This document shows, piece by piece, positions 21,080 through 31,395 of a DNA stretch of 64,000 nt. Each line of letters starts with the position of its first letter. Within the stretch, counting starts at the first letter, position 1. The translations under genes were made by a program, and so were the position numbers. Source of the stretch: Diadophis punctatus similis (taxonomy: Eukaryota; Chordata; Lepidosauria; Squamata; Dipsadidae); the NCBI GenBank assembly GCA_023053685.1, contig JALIGW010000144.1, forward strand, positions 191,977 to 255,976. The letters run 5' to 3'. The notes beneath the pieces were generated by a model, which searched no databases, was not told the DNA's origin, and was given only the letters and a program-made list of their open reading frames with translations.

Positions 21080-21697
21080 AAGATGAACTATCAAGATACA
21101 AAACGATGTGATGTTGAAATATATTGGACAGATAGAGACTAATATGATTGTAATTTTCCTTTTCCCTATTTAATGATTATCTATGCAATATTTAGCTAAG
21201 TTTTATATAACTTTGAGGTTACTTTTAATGTTAATAATATTAGATATATATAGTTTGTTGATTTTTTGTTTAATGAAGTCAGTAAGTTAATTTAGAATAA
21301 TATTATGTTATTAATATCATGATGAAATTTAATATTTAATGATTACTTACGTAACATTTAGTTATCTTTGAGGTTATTTTTAATGTTAATAATATCAGTT
21401 TAAGATTTTTGTATTTTATATCTAGTTATTATTTATATAACATTTATTTTGTATAAGATAGAGGACTGAAGGGAGGAGGTAGGAGATTTGTTTGGTTGTA
21501 TTGTTAAAGAGATTTCTTTTTCTTTCTTTTTTTTCCTCTTTTTTTGTATCTTTACTATTGTATACATATGCGATATATTATTAGTATATAATCTGGAGTT
21601 GAAGTTTTTTTAAAAATAGTGTTCTTTTTTTTTCTTTTTTTTCTTTTTATTAACAATTTAAATTTATTATTATGCCCTGTATTATCTCTGGGAAGTC

Positions 21698-21744
21698 CGG
21701 GGGGGGAGGTGGGGAGGGAAGGGGGTGGGTTGGGTGGGGGGAGA
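21698..21744 (+). other. L1 3' UTR G-rich polypurine tract, possible quadruplex
   Basis: Many runs of three or more G separated by short A/T loops, just before the A-rich end. A G-rich tract at this place is usual for L1 3' UTRs and is also seen in the fragment at 2318-2503. Confidence 0.75.
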
Positions 21745-21866
21745 AAAAAATAAAAATGTTTGTACTTTATATTTAATATTTTGCTACTATCTATGTAATT
21801 TTGTACTAATAAAACTTTTTGAATAAAAAAAATAAATATGAACCAGTTGCCAAGCGTCTGAATTTG

Positions 21867-22060
21867 GTGCATACTACAGGCCACCCAACTAAACAGAAGA
21901 AATAGATGAATTTTTTGCTAGTCAGTTAACTAAGGTTTATAGGAAGCTTACCGCAATAGTAATGGGAGACTTTAACTACCCTGACATCAACTCGGAGACA
22001 AACTTTGCTCCTAAGAGTACCGAGGAAGAGATTGGACAACCATTTGTTTCTCCAATAATC
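21867..22060 (+). mobile_element. CR1 LINE endonuclease-region fragment
   Basis: Encodes EIDEFFASQLTKVYRKL then IVMGDFNYPDINSET, the CR1 APE endonuclease GDFN motif region. No upstream or downstream CR1 continues directly. Confidence 0.8.
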
Positions 22061-22120
22061 AAATCCTTCATTTGATAATCTTGGATGTACATTCCCCCTC
22101 TTTTTTCTCCAGTGCTCCTT

Positions 22121-22216
22121 CCTTCCTTCCTTCCTTCCTTCCTTCCTTCCTTCCTTCCTTCCTTCCTTCCTTCCTCCCTCCCTCCGTCCCTCCCTCCCTC
22201 CCTCCCTCCCTCCCTT
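22121..22216. repeat. (CCTT)n/(CCCT)n microsatellite
   Basis: CTTC tetramers pass into CCCT tetramers just before a CR1 3' segment. Confidence 0.95.
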
Positions 22217-22910
22217 CCTTCATTCGGAAGTTGTGGGAGCTTCATCACTGGAGGCTTTCAAGAAGAGATTGGACTGCCATTTATCTGAAATGGTGTAGGG
22301 CCGTGATGGCGAACCTATGGCATGCGTGCCACAGGTGGCACGCAGAGCCCTCTCTGCAGGCACGCTAGCCGTCGCCCAGCTCAGCTCCACCTCGCATGCG
22401 TGCATGCCTCCCGCTGGCCAGCTGATTTTCGGTATCTGCTGCGCATGCACAGAGGGCGGGGCACATGTGGGAGACTCATCCACATGCGCAGGGGGGTGGG
22501 GTGGGGGGGTCGTGCACGAATGCATGGGGGCAGGGGGAGTGCAGGAGAGGCCCCCCCCACAGCCCATTTTTGCTCCCAGGAGGGTGCAGGGAGGCCTGCT
22601 AGGTCCAAAATGGGATGGGGAGGTCACGCATGTGTGAGGGGCAAGGGGTGGGGGGAGAACAAGGGGTAGGGGAGTGCGGGGGTCACATGCGCATGCACGG
22701 GGGGTCGGGCCCGTGGGGGGAGATGTCACACAGGCATTGCATTATGGGTGCTGGCGTGCAAACGCGCGAACGTGCGCTGTCACTTGCATGCACATGCTTT
22801 TGGCACACGACGAGAAAAAGGTTAGCCATCACTGATGTAGGGTCTCCTGCTTGGGCGGGGGCTTGGACTAGATTACCTACAAGGTCACTTCCAACTCTGT
22901 TAATCTGAAA
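22217..22910 (+). mobile_element. CR1 LINE 3' end split by a hAT MITE
   Basis: GGAAGTTGTGGGAGCTTCAT to GAAATGGTGTAGGG, resuming GTCTCCTGCTTGGGCGGGGG to CCAACTCTGTTAATCTG. It is bracketed by CCTT microsatellites on both sides. Confidence 0.88.
22302..22834. mobile_element. hAT MITE, family A, in CR1 3' end
   Basis: 533 bp, starts CCGTGATGGCGAACC and ends GGTTAGCCATCACTG, flanked by GTGTAGGG and ATGTAGGG (7 of 8). Confidence 0.88.
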
Positions 22911-23014
22911 TTCCTTCCTTCCTTCCTTCCTTCCTTCCTTCCTTCCTTCCTTCCTTCCTTCCTTCCTTCCTTCCTTCCTTCCTTCCTTCCTTCCCTCCCT
23001 CCCTCCCTCCCTCT
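22911..23014. repeat. (CCTT)n microsatellite
   Basis: About 20 CCTT units passing into CCCT, directly at the CR1 3' end. Confidence 0.95.
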
Positions 23015-23370
23015 CTAAACTGCAGATCCATTCATAGACCTCAACCATATGCTACCTACATGATGAATTCATTAGCATGCATTTACATTCTTAAAAAGCC
23101 AATAGATCAAGAGAAAGAGGGGGTCATGGTAGTTCAGCTCAGCTGCTCTTTGATCTACTGCCTGGTGGGCTGCAAGACTGAAGGGGGGTGGGGGGTGGGG
23201 GAGAATGAAAACCACAAGATCCCATTTGACCATTTACAGCTGCTTCTGAAGAAATCCATCTAATTGTCCTCAGCTCCAGCTTGCTCTTCTCCAGCTCAAT
23301 CTGAAGATCATTTTCCCCTTTCTCTTTTTCAAGACCCATCACAACAATGAGGGGACCCTCACCTCATGCA
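23015..23370. other. Unassigned sequence
   Basis: No recognised element or coding region. Confidence 0.45.
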
Positions 23371-24008
23371 TTGAGGACAGGAAAAGAAGCAATGGGTGGA
23401 AACTAAACAAGGAGAGAAAGCAACCTAGAACTTGAATACAGCTCATCTGTCTGGAACCCACACCGCATATCGGACATAAATACATTAGAAAGTGTCCAGA
23501 GATACTTTACAAGGAGAGTCCTCCACTCCTCTACTCGCAACAGAATACCTTACACAACCAGACTTGAAATCCTGGGCTTAGAAAGCTTAGAACTACGTCG
23601 CCTTCGGCACGACCTAAGCATAGCTCATAAAATTTTCTGCTACAATGTCCTTCCTGTCAACGACTACTTCAGCTTCAACCACAACAATACACGAGCACAC
23701 AACAGATACAAACTCAAAGTGAACCGCTCCAAACTTGACTGTAGAAAATACGACTTTAGCAACAGAGTGGTCAATGCCTGGAACTCACTACCTGACTCTG
23801 TGGTTTCGTCACCAAACCCCCAAAACTTTACCCTTAGACTGTCCACTGTTGACCTCACCCGATTCCTAAGAGGTCAGTAAGGGGCGTGCATAAGTGCACC
23901 AGCGTGCCTACCGTCCCTGTCCTAATGTTCCCTCTTATCAGTACCAATCTTATGTATATAAACAATGTTATATCTATGTATATTACCAACACGTACTTGA
24001 CAAAAATA

Positions 24009-24055
<47 letters not shown>

Positions 24056-24256
24056 ACTAAGGAGAAATTTCCTGACAGTTAGAACAATTAACCAGTGGAA
24101 CAGCCTGCCTCCAGAAGTTGTGAATTCTCCAACACTGGAAGTTTTTAAGAAGATGTTGGATAACCATTTGTCTGAAGTGGTGTAGGGTTTCCTGCCTGAG
24201 CAGGGGGTTGGACTAGAAGACCTCCAAGGTCCCTTCCAACTCTGTTATTCTAGTCT
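23371..24256 (+). mobile_element. CR1 LINE 3' end split by another LINE
   Basis: AGGAAAAGAAGCAATGGGTG to CAACCTAGAACTT, resuming CTAAGGAGAAATTTCCTGAC to CCTTCCAACTCTGTTATTCT. The joined parts give the usual CR1 RT tail (NNGWKL-like, then NQWNSLPPEVV). Confidence 0.88.
23437..24053 (+). mobile_element. CR1-clade LINE (L3-like), RT C-terminal fragment
   Basis: Encodes YSSSVWNPHRISDINTLESV then LEILGLESLELRRLRHDLSI then SNRVVNAWNSLPDSVVSSPN, ending with a 3' UTR that finishes TACTTGACAAAAATATAAAT and AAAT repeats. Same family as 43440, 44481 and 45816. The L3-like label is by resemblance only. Confidence 0.75.
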
Positions 24257-24354
24257 ATCACAAGACCCTGACCTAAGGGGACCCTCACTTGATGTGACCT
24301 CACCATCAGAAGACCTACTGACCACACAAAGCCCTTTTAAACAGAAGAACACCG

Positions 24355-24960
24355 ACACTGTCCCAATGGTGCTTTTTTTTCAAGAGGCAACTGGACTTCC
24401 TTGTTTTTCTTTGAAGATGTTTCACTTCTCATCCAAGAAGCTTCTTCAGCTCTGACTGGATGGTGGGGAATGGAAGGATTTATACTCCTTGCAGACAGCT
24501 GGTCATTTGCATCCTTTTAGAGGGTCATTGAGGCCATCTGGAGGTTTATCTGTGTCCTCTGGGTCACCTGAGTAGTGCAAATGGGTGTGGTGCCTTCTTG
24601 GCTGCAGAATGTTTTCTGCCCTGTGTCCCTTCGCCGTTGAAGACAGGTGCAGGCTGTTGGGGATGAGTCTGTGTTGTCTGAATCTCAAACTGAAACACAA
24701 ATGGTTCCTGTACTCTGCAGTTTTTCTGAAAATCCGTTCATACTGCTGCACCATTCAAAGGGTGTTCATCCCAAACTGCATAGCTAAATGTTTATGGAGA
24801 TTCTGGGATGGAGGAAATCCTTCCGTTCCCCACCATCCAGTCAGGGCTGAGGAAGCTTCTTGGATGAGAAGCGAAAGCTCTTCAAAGAAAAACAAAGGAA
24901 GTCCCGTTGCCTCTTTGGGACAACCATGACCTGGATGACTGAGAATCTCCATAGACAACA
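24355..24960 (-). mobile_element. Penelope-like element fragment, family 1, with coding remnant
   Basis: On the minus strand the repeat runs from the TCTATGGAGATTCTCAGTC edge through a ribozyme-like centre into an 83-codon ORF (24503-24754) with YRNHLCFSLRFRQHRLIPNS, which resembles the N-terminal region of PLE reverse-transcriptase proteins. It then passes into a second copy of the terminal repeat. Repeats at both sides fit the pseudo-LTR layout of PLEs. The assignment is from memory of the family and needs a profile search. Confidence 0.5.
24413..24452 (-). ncRNA. Hammerhead-ribozyme-like motif, PLE family 1, cleavage site changed
   Basis: On the minus strand: CTGAAGA (24443-24449), helix II GCTTCT (24436-24441) with AGAAGT (24424-24429), GAAAC (24419-24423), then ATC (24416-24418) in place of GTC. 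Helix I is GAG with TTC. The change fits CpG decay. Confidence 0.4.
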
Positions 24961-25164
24961 CTGACACTGACTCCACTGAAGATGTTATCTAGCCTGGTAA
25001 TGAAATTTTCAGAAACTAACCTACAAGCTTGGAGGACGAACCTTCACCCTCGGAGAATGGTGGACCAACAGAGCTCTAAGCGATGAAGATCGATGTTCCC
25101 TGGCTTCAAAAACTAAAATCTATTACATACAGTTAGTGGGAATGGAAGAACTTGCCACAGCCAG
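24961..25164. other. Unassigned spacer
   Basis: Ends in GAACTTGCCACAGCCAG, part of the degenerate repeat described at 25558. Confidence 0.45.
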
Positions 25165-25557
25165 TGTCAGGGTTCCAAATAGCATCCAAAACTAAATCAG
25201 AGTCCGAGGCAAGGCAATCCTCAAAGTTCCAATTTATTAACAAAGCCATGTTGGCACATCTGTGAGAAACCCGAATCTAAAGATACGAGGGTTTCTCCAC
25301 CTAGTTTAAAGTTCATTCCCTTGTTCCCACAACCCACAAGTTCATCACGTTGACCAGTCGTCTTCTGCCAACGTGTCCGTTACTCCCATCAGCTTCCGGC
25401 CAGGTGCCGAACAAAGGATGACCTTGAAAACCTAGAAGGAATTTGTTATGGCTACATGTCTACATTGCTCATGCTACAGCCCCTCCCAAATTCCCACAGC
25501 AAGAATACATTTTGAAGCAGGCCAGAGCCTCTTATAAAATATGGCTTCGGGCTGACA
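25165..25557 (-). mobile_element. Solo LTR (TGTCAGGGTTCC type)
   Basis: 393 bp, starts TGTCAGGGTTCCAAATAG and ends TTCGGGCTGACA, flanked by GCCAG and GCCAA. The reverse complement of CCAATTTATTAAC gives a polyadenylation-like signal, suggesting minus orientation. No internal region. Confidence 0.65.
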
Positions 25558-25690
25558 GCCAATTCACATGGCCAACTCGCCTTGGCCAACTTGCCACAGC
25601 CAACTCATCACAGCCCATTCTCTATGGGACAACTCGCCACATCCAACTCATCGCGGGACAACTCGCTATGGGACAATTTAACAATTCTAT
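25558..25690. repeat. Degenerate tandem repeat of AACTCGCCACAGCC type
   Basis: Imperfect units of about 14-20 bp (GGCCAACTCGCCTTGGCC, CCACAGCCAACTCATC, GGGACAACTCGC). The inverted counterpart (GTGGTGAGTTGGCTGTGGCG) is at 26255-26300 beyond a microsatellite and a SINE, so this may be one broken fold-back element. Confidence 0.6.
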
Positions 25691-25790
25691 TTAATTATTT
25701 AAAATAAATAAAACATATTTAAAGTTTGCCATTCACATTTCATTCTGTCTCTCCTTTTGCATCCTTTCTTTAATGGGTCTATTCCACCAA

Positions 25791-25965
<175 letters not shown>

Positions 25966-26195
25966 GAGATTTATATACTGCCTCACAGTGCAAGCACTCT
26001 CTAAACGGTTTACACCAGTAAGCAATGTATATTTATATTGCCCCCAACAATCTGGGTCCTCGTTTTACCTACCTCGGAAGGATGGAAGGCTGAGTCAACC
26101 TTGAGCCGGTGAGATTTGAACCGCTGACCTGCGGATCATAGTCAGCTAAAGTGGCCTGCAATACTGCACTCTACCCGCTGCACCACCTCGGCTCA
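25966..26195 (-). mobile_element. tRNA-derived SINE, nearly complete
   Basis: From GAGATTTATATACTGCCTCA to CACCACCTCGGCTC. The microsatellite at 25791 is attached to its 3' tail. Confidence 0.9.
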
Positions 26196-26224
26196 TATTC
26201 TTTGATATTAATGTAACTCTTGTC

Positions 26225-26425
26225 CTGCACCGAGCTGTCCTGTGGCAAGATGGCCGTGGTGAGTTGGCTGTGGCGAGTTGGCTGTGATGAATTGTCATAG
26301 ACCCGCAGTTAGTCTAGTCCAAGTGATGGACATTGCAGTGGACAGAGGAATGGTAGACATCAGCCCTACATTACCTGTGTAACGGATTTGGGAACATCTG
26401 AATTTGCAATATTATTTTAATTTGC
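26225..26425. other. Inverted AGTTGGCTGTGGCG repeat and spacer
   Basis: 26255-26300 is the inverted counterpart of the tandem repeat at 25558. The rest is unassigned. Confidence 0.5.
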
Positions 26426-26497
26426 AGAATGGAAAATAACAGACTTGGAAGAGACCAGGAAGGTCTTCTAGTACAACCCCCTGTTTGAGCAGGAACT

Positions 26498-26836
26498 TGT
26501 TAAGATATTCATGAACTGGGAGAGCCATGTTAACAAGGTTAACCAATGAATAAGCAGAGCAACTAATTCAGCCAATGGGAGCTAACCACTTCTGAGTCTG
26601 TGCAGAGAATCGAAACTGGAACTTAAGCTTAAGGCTGGGTGTGGCTCCAGCCCACTCTGTTCTCTGTCCTCTCTGTGCTGCTCTGCTGAAATGAAGCTAA
26701 CTCCTGCTTGTGTTTACTTGAAAAAATAATCTGCTAATGGTATTGTAAATTCATCTGTTATTATGTTTATAAAGAAGTTTATAAATCCAGCTGAATCAGT
26801 CATCTGTGTGTGCTTCTGGTTTTGATTTTTGCAACA
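26498..26836 (+). mobile_element. Solo LTR with 4-bp TSD
   Basis: 339 bp, starts TGTTAAGATATTCATG and ends TTTTTGCAACA, flanked by AACT (26494-26497 and 26837-26840). A 4-bp duplication is usual for gammaretrovirus-like ERVs and some Gypsy elements. No internal coding region remains. Orientation is tentative. Confidence 0.7.
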
Positions 26837-27131
26837 AACTTTAATAGAACTCTATAGAATTTCAGACAAATCTCTTCTTAAAAACTTCCAGTGTTGGAGC
26901 ATTCACAACCTCTGGAGGCAAACCGTTCCACTGATTAATTGTTCCGACTGACAGGGAATTTCTCCTTAGTTCTAGGTTGATTCTCTTGTTGATTAGTTTC
27001 CATCCATTGCTTCTTATTCTGCCCTCCGGTGCTTGGAGAATAGGTTGCCCCCTTCTTTTTTGTGGCAACCCCTTAGATATTGGAATACTGCTATCATTTC
27101 ACCCCAGTCCCTTCTTTTCATTAAACTAGAC

Positions 27132-27462
27132 CAGGGGTCGGCAACCTTAAACACTCAAAGAGCCACAAAGGGCCTAACAGGAAGCCCCTCATTCAATTCT
27201 GGAGCTGACCGGAAGTTTGGTTCCCCCACCATAGAGTCTCCTCCTAGCACAGTGTCATTTTTCGTCTACCTGTTGTAACCGAAAGCCCTATCAATTGTGG
27301 AGCTGACCGGGAAACCCGCCACTTGCCATAGAGTCTTCTCCTGGCGCGCTGTGCTTTTCCCCTCCCTAACCGGAAGCTCCTCTCAAAACTGGCAAGAGGG
27401 AGCCGCAATAGAAGGATGAAAGAGCCACATGCGGCTCCAGGGCTGCGGGTTGCTGACCCCTG
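27132..27462. mobile_element. hAT MITE with CAGGGGTCGGCAACC termini
   Basis: 331 bp with inverted termini CAGGGGTCGGCAACC and GGTTGCTGACCCCTG, flanked by the exact 8-bp duplication AACTAGAC (27124-27131 and 27463-27470). Subterminal AAAGAGCCACA recurs inverted near the other end. It is a different hAT family from A and B. Confidence 0.93.
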
Positions 27463-27811
27463 AACTAGACATACCCAATTCCTGCAACCGTTCTTTATAT
27501 GTTTTAACCTCCAGTCCCCTAATCATCTTTGTTGCTCTTCTCTGCACTCTTTCTAGAGTCTCAACATCTTTCTTTTTATATCGTGGCGACCAAAACTGGA
27601 TACAATATTCCAAGTGTGGTCTTATCAAGGCATTATAAAGTGATATTAACACTTCACGTGATCTTGATTCTATCCTTCTGCTAATGCAGTGTAGAACAGA
27701 GTAATTGCAGGGGCAAAATTTGGATAGGATTATCCCCAGGGGAGATTAAAAAAACAGGCAAGTTGATGGTCACAACCATGCAATCATAATTTATTCATTT
27801 GTTTATTTATT

Positions 27812-27903
27812 GGTGACATTTATATACCACCTCACAGTGCAAGCACTCTCTAAGCGGTTTACACCGGTAAGCAATGTATATTTATATTTCCCCCAACAAT
27901 CTG
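27812..27903 (-). mobile_element. tRNA-derived SINE tail fragment
   Basis: GACATTTATATACCACCTCA to CAACAATCTGGGTT, then truncated. Confidence 0.85.
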
Positions 27904-28407
27904 GGTTCTACCCTTTTTACAAGCATCACAACATGCACAAAATGGGGCTGGGATCTGACCACATTCTTGCAGCTGCCAATTCAATCCTCTTCCTCCAGAC
28001 AGCCCTGGATTTGGGGAATGGTTCTTCCAATCTAGAAGGCTTGATGGGAGAAACATCTGGATTAAATAGATACAGATGGAGCATGCAGCCTTGTAAACAA
28101 TCCACCAAAGGGACTTTCCCCCCATTAGTACTGTTAACATCAATGTCTTCTGTGTGGCAAAATTAACTCTTTCTTATAGGATGTTTGACAAAAAGGAGAG
28201 ATTCCTAATGAGGTTAGTTAAAGGGGTTGCCCTGTTTCATTAGATTTGCCAAGGAGGAACCATCAAGGAAATTGCTTTTTTAATTACTCTGTTAATTGAT
28301 ATAAAACAAAAAGGACACAGATTAGTTGCATGCAATTAGCAAATTAATTATTGGCAATTACAGACTTAATAATGGAGTAGATCTGGTACTTTGTACCATA
28401 TTCTAGG
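27904..28407. other. Unassigned, with an AT-rich homeobox-like segment
   Basis: 28145-28385 is unique-looking and dense in TTAATTA/CAATTA motifs (for example GCAATTAGCAAATTAATTA). It could be a conserved non-coding element; nothing in the window tests this. Confidence 0.4.
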
Positions 28408-28415
28408 GTCCACAT

Positions 28416-28950
28416 CAGCGATGAAATCTACTTACATTCCCTACCGGTTCGGAAGCACATGTTTTTTCACCTTCTGTGCATGCACAGAAGGGTTTGCGCA
28501 TGCACAACAAAATGGTGACGTCGGGCGGGTGGGCGGAGCCTGACGCTCCCGCCGTGTTAAGGTGAGAATAAATCTCATAGAGACGATTTGGATCTTTACT
28601 TGGAATTCAGACAGTTAGAAATAAAGTCGAGATTAAAAGTCTAATAGAAAATATTTATTTGGGTACAAAAACAATAAATCCTGAATAATTACATTTTGCT
28701 AAGAAAATGTGACCGTCCCGGTCAAGAGCCAAGTCAAAGAGAATAATGGTGGTTTAGGAATGCACACATGCGTACAACTCATATCACGTGTTCTGCTTGT
28801 ATTGGAATGTACCATAATATTAGGATAGGGATGCATCACCCTGCATATACATACAACTGGCAATATTCACACCGTGACATGCCGCTACCACCGGCGGCCG
28901 TCGCTAACAGTATGTCCGAACCGGGACGAACCGGTTGCATTTCACACCTG
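28416..28950. mobile_element. hAT-like MITE, family B-related, carrying a solo LTR
   Basis: Starts CAGCGATGAAATCTAC and ends GCATTTCACACCTG with exact duplication GTCCACAT (28408-28415 and 28951-28958). ACCGGTTCGG near the left and CCGAACCGGGACGAACCGG near the right form the inverted arms. It is split by a family-L LTR. Confidence 0.9.
28555..28879 (-). mobile_element. Solo LTR, family L
   Basis: Reverse orientation copy of the LTR at 56431, from TGTTAAGGTGAGAATAAATC to CAATATTCACACCGTGACA. It is flanked by CGCCG and TGCCG (4 of 5). Confidence 0.8.
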
Positions 28951-28958
28951 GTCCACAT

Positions 28959-29192
28959 TCCTCATATGAGCTCTGAGTCCTTATCGGATTGAGCGGCCTA
29001 TAAATAAAATAAATAATAATAAATAATAATAATAATTTGTGAGTTGTATCCTGCGTAGGTGTACGCATTCATAGGGGAAAAAACCCTGATCATGATTTTT
29101 GGTAAAGCAATTGAAACAGGTGAACATTATTCACCTTCTGACATAAAAACTATCCTTCAACATTCTTTTTACTGAACTCCTTTCTCAAAAAT
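28959..29192. other. Unassigned, with an L2-like tail near 28985
   Basis: TGAGCGGCCTATAAATAAAA with AATAAT repeats resembles a LINE or SINE tail. The rest is unassigned. Confidence 0.45.
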
Positions 29193-29575
29193 ACAGATAG
29201 TCCTCAACTTAATGACTACAATTGAGCCCAAAATTTCTGTTGCTAAATGAGACATTTGTTAATTGAATTTTGCCCTATTATGCAAGCTTTCTTGCCACAG
29301 TTGTTAAGTGAATGACTGCAGTTGTTAAGTGAATCTGGCTTCCCCATTGACTTTGTTTGTCAGAAGGTCTCAAAAGGGAATCACATAACTTCAGGACACT
29401 GCAACGGTCACAAATATGAGTCAGTTGCCGAATATCCAAATTTTGGTCACATGACCATGGGGATGCTGCAACGGTCCTAAGTGTGGAAAACGGTCATAAA
29501 TCACTTTTTTTCATTGTCATTGTAACTTTGAATGGTCACTAAATGAACTGCTGTAAGTCGAGGACTATCATGTAG
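29193..29575. mobile_element. Tigger-like MITE, nearly full length
   Basis: Starts CAGATAGTCCTCAACTTAA and ends AAGTCGAGGACTATCA, flanked by TA on the left. The interior order is inverted relative to 10511. Confidence 0.85.
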
Positions 29576-30450
29576 GCTTTTCATACTGTTTATGATGTTT
29601 ACCATCTACCTCCCTCTAACCACCTTGAAGCTAAGAAACATTGATTTGTGCCGCATCCAAAATTTGGGTTTTGTATTGCCTGCATTTTAATTTCACAGCA
29701 TATTAAAAAAACAAAATGGAATTTTAGCAGCATGGATTTAATTTACTGTAGCCTATAATTTTGCTCGGAGATTTATACCATATTGACCGTACTTCTTGAT
29801 ATTCATTTTTAGTATAGAGTTGAATAGTGATTTTTGCTGTTAAAGTGATAGAATACACTGTTATTTACAACTGACTATGTTTTACTGGAAAATTATAATA
29901 TCCGTGACAGTTCTAAATACCTTGTTCATTCATTTGTATTTTTCCTTTCATTTTCTTATCTTCTTTTCATGTTGGTTTATATATCTTATGTTTTTCTTTA
30001 AAAAAATACCCCCACAAAAATAAAAGCCCAGATTTCATCATCAAACAATATTTAAGCCCCTAATCATTTTTTGTTGCTCATTTTATCCAGTTCTTCATTT
30101 TCCTTTTGAGGTATATTATTCAGAACTCTTAATGACACCATCAAAATTCTCCAGATGTTCTTGCTTAGATGACACAGAACTAATGAAGGAGAGACAACTA
30201 CAAAACCACAATAAAACACTAAAGTCTCTTTATAATAAAAAAACAAATAGAGAATTCGATGAATTACTATTTTGCTTATCCCCCCTTATCTTCCCATCCT
30301 GCTATTTCCTATACAGGTTAAAAAGTGCATTTTGAGTTCACACATCACACCAAGATATAATGTGATTGGACTGTATTTTGCACTTGTGCAAAATAAATAT
30401 ATTTTGTATGTTCAATCATCGTCATCGTCGTCATCATCATCATTTATGAT
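29576..30450. other. Unassigned AT-rich sequence
   Basis: About 870 bp with no recognised repeat except a (TCATCG/TCATCA)n stretch at 30417-30450. Short ORFs lack motifs. Confidence 0.5.
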
Positions 30451-30457
30451 GATGACA

Positions 30458-30708
30458 GAGCCGAGGTGGTGCAGCGGTTAGAGGCAGGTACTGCAGGTCA
30501 CTTTAGCTGACACTGATCCTCAGGTCAGTGGTTCAAATCTCACCGGCTCAAGGTTGACTCAGCCTTCCATCCTTCCGAGATAGGTAAAATGAGGACCCAG
30601 ATTGTTGGGGGCAATATAAATATACATTGCTTATTGGTGTAAACCGCTTAGAGAGTGCTTGCACTGTGAGGCGGTATATAAATGTCACAAAATAAAATAA
30701 ATAAATAA
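30458..30708 (+). mobile_element. tRNA-derived SINE, complete
   Basis: Starts GAGCCGAGGTGGTGCAGCGG, has GGTTCAAATCTCACCGGCTC and ends GGCGGTATATAAATG with an AAAT tail. Confidence 0.93.
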
Positions 30709-30714
30709 ATGTAA

Positions 30715-30935
30715 CAACCTCATAATTCCTTGCGGGGTGGAGTCTGGGCAACTGAATGGAGCTAGCAGAGTGTTTACTGGCCGGATGCCCTTCCTGTCGC
30801 CAATGTGGAGATTTGTGCAGCAGATATATTCTCATTGTGCCCAGAGAGAGAAATATCTGCCTCTACCTAGGATTGATCTCACAACCTCCTGATTGTGAGG
30901 CGAGAGCTCCACCTCTAGGCCACCACAGCACTCCA
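30715..30935 (-). mobile_element. tRNA-derived SINE (TGGCCTAGAGG head)
   Basis: Reverse copy: head complement CCACCTCTAGGCCACC near 30910 and GGATTGATCTCACAACC. The body carries GGCCGGATGCCCTTCCTGTC, a phrase typical of tails shared with RTE-type LINEs. Confidence 0.75.
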
Positions 30936-31395
30936 TATTATGTATGTTCAATGCACGGCAATAATCCACAGTTTGTTGTCGAATCCAACTGAGACTTAGC
31001 ATGAGGAGGGACCTACAGTTTGTTCATTGTTTCTTGACTTATCTATGGCTTTTGTGATCTTCCTAAGCATCTAACCAATCCACAGAATTGCAAAAAGAAT
31101 AATAAATCTCAAATTGGCCAAACTGTGATAACCTTGCTTTTGGCAAGAGATTGGCTTCATGCATCACATTAATCATAGTTTGCTCAATCACGATTGACTG
31201 AGTAAGTCACATTTTGGGCTCATATAACATCCTTATTATGGATTTCATTTGAGTTTTGTTTAATATTATCTGGGTGCAAATGGATCCATCATGTTTTGTA
31301 ATCCATACTTGCCCTGAAGGTCTTGGAAAAGACATTCAAATGTTATGAAGTGTCTATCCTTACAAAGATCAGAATTTGCCATTGTATTCAGAATT
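30936..31395. other. Unassigned sequence
   Basis: No recognised repeat or coding region. Confidence 0.5.

Larger units (their letters stand above)
19327..21831 (+). mobile_element. L1 LINE with ORF1 only (half-L1)
   Basis: 2.5-kb element with a 5' UTR beginning GGGGACTTCCGGTTTGGAGC, an intact ORF1 (20009-21079), about 750 bp of AT-rich 3' sequence, a G-rich polypurine tract and an A-rich end (GAATAAAAAAA). It is flanked by the 19-bp direct repeat ATAAATATGAACCAGTTGC (19308-19326 and 21832-21850). No ORF2 endonuclease or RT sequence is present. It is either an internal deletion made before or during insertion, or a half-L1 lineage like mammalian HAL1. Confidence 0.9.
18775..21866. mobile_element. 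Tigger-like MITE split by a MITE and an L1
   Basis: Pieces at 18775-18866, 19154-19326 and 21851-21866 together follow the family order. The interruptions are a family-B MITE (TSD CTTACGAC) and an L1 with a 19-bp duplication. The right third is lost. Confidence 0.85.
26426..27690 (-). mobile_element. CR1 LINE 3' half split by an LTR and a hAT element
   Basis: Three CR1 pieces (26426-26497, 26837-27131, 27463-27690) follow the ORF2 tail order on the minus strand, including RINLELRRNSLSVGTINQWN and [20 protein letters not shown]. Both interruptions have clean TSDs. Confidence 0.9.

Noticed and set aside
22220..22729. 169-codon Pro/His-rich minus ORF
   Set aside because: Lies across CR1 and the GC-rich interior of a hAT MITE; repeated CACATGCG-type text explains the composition.
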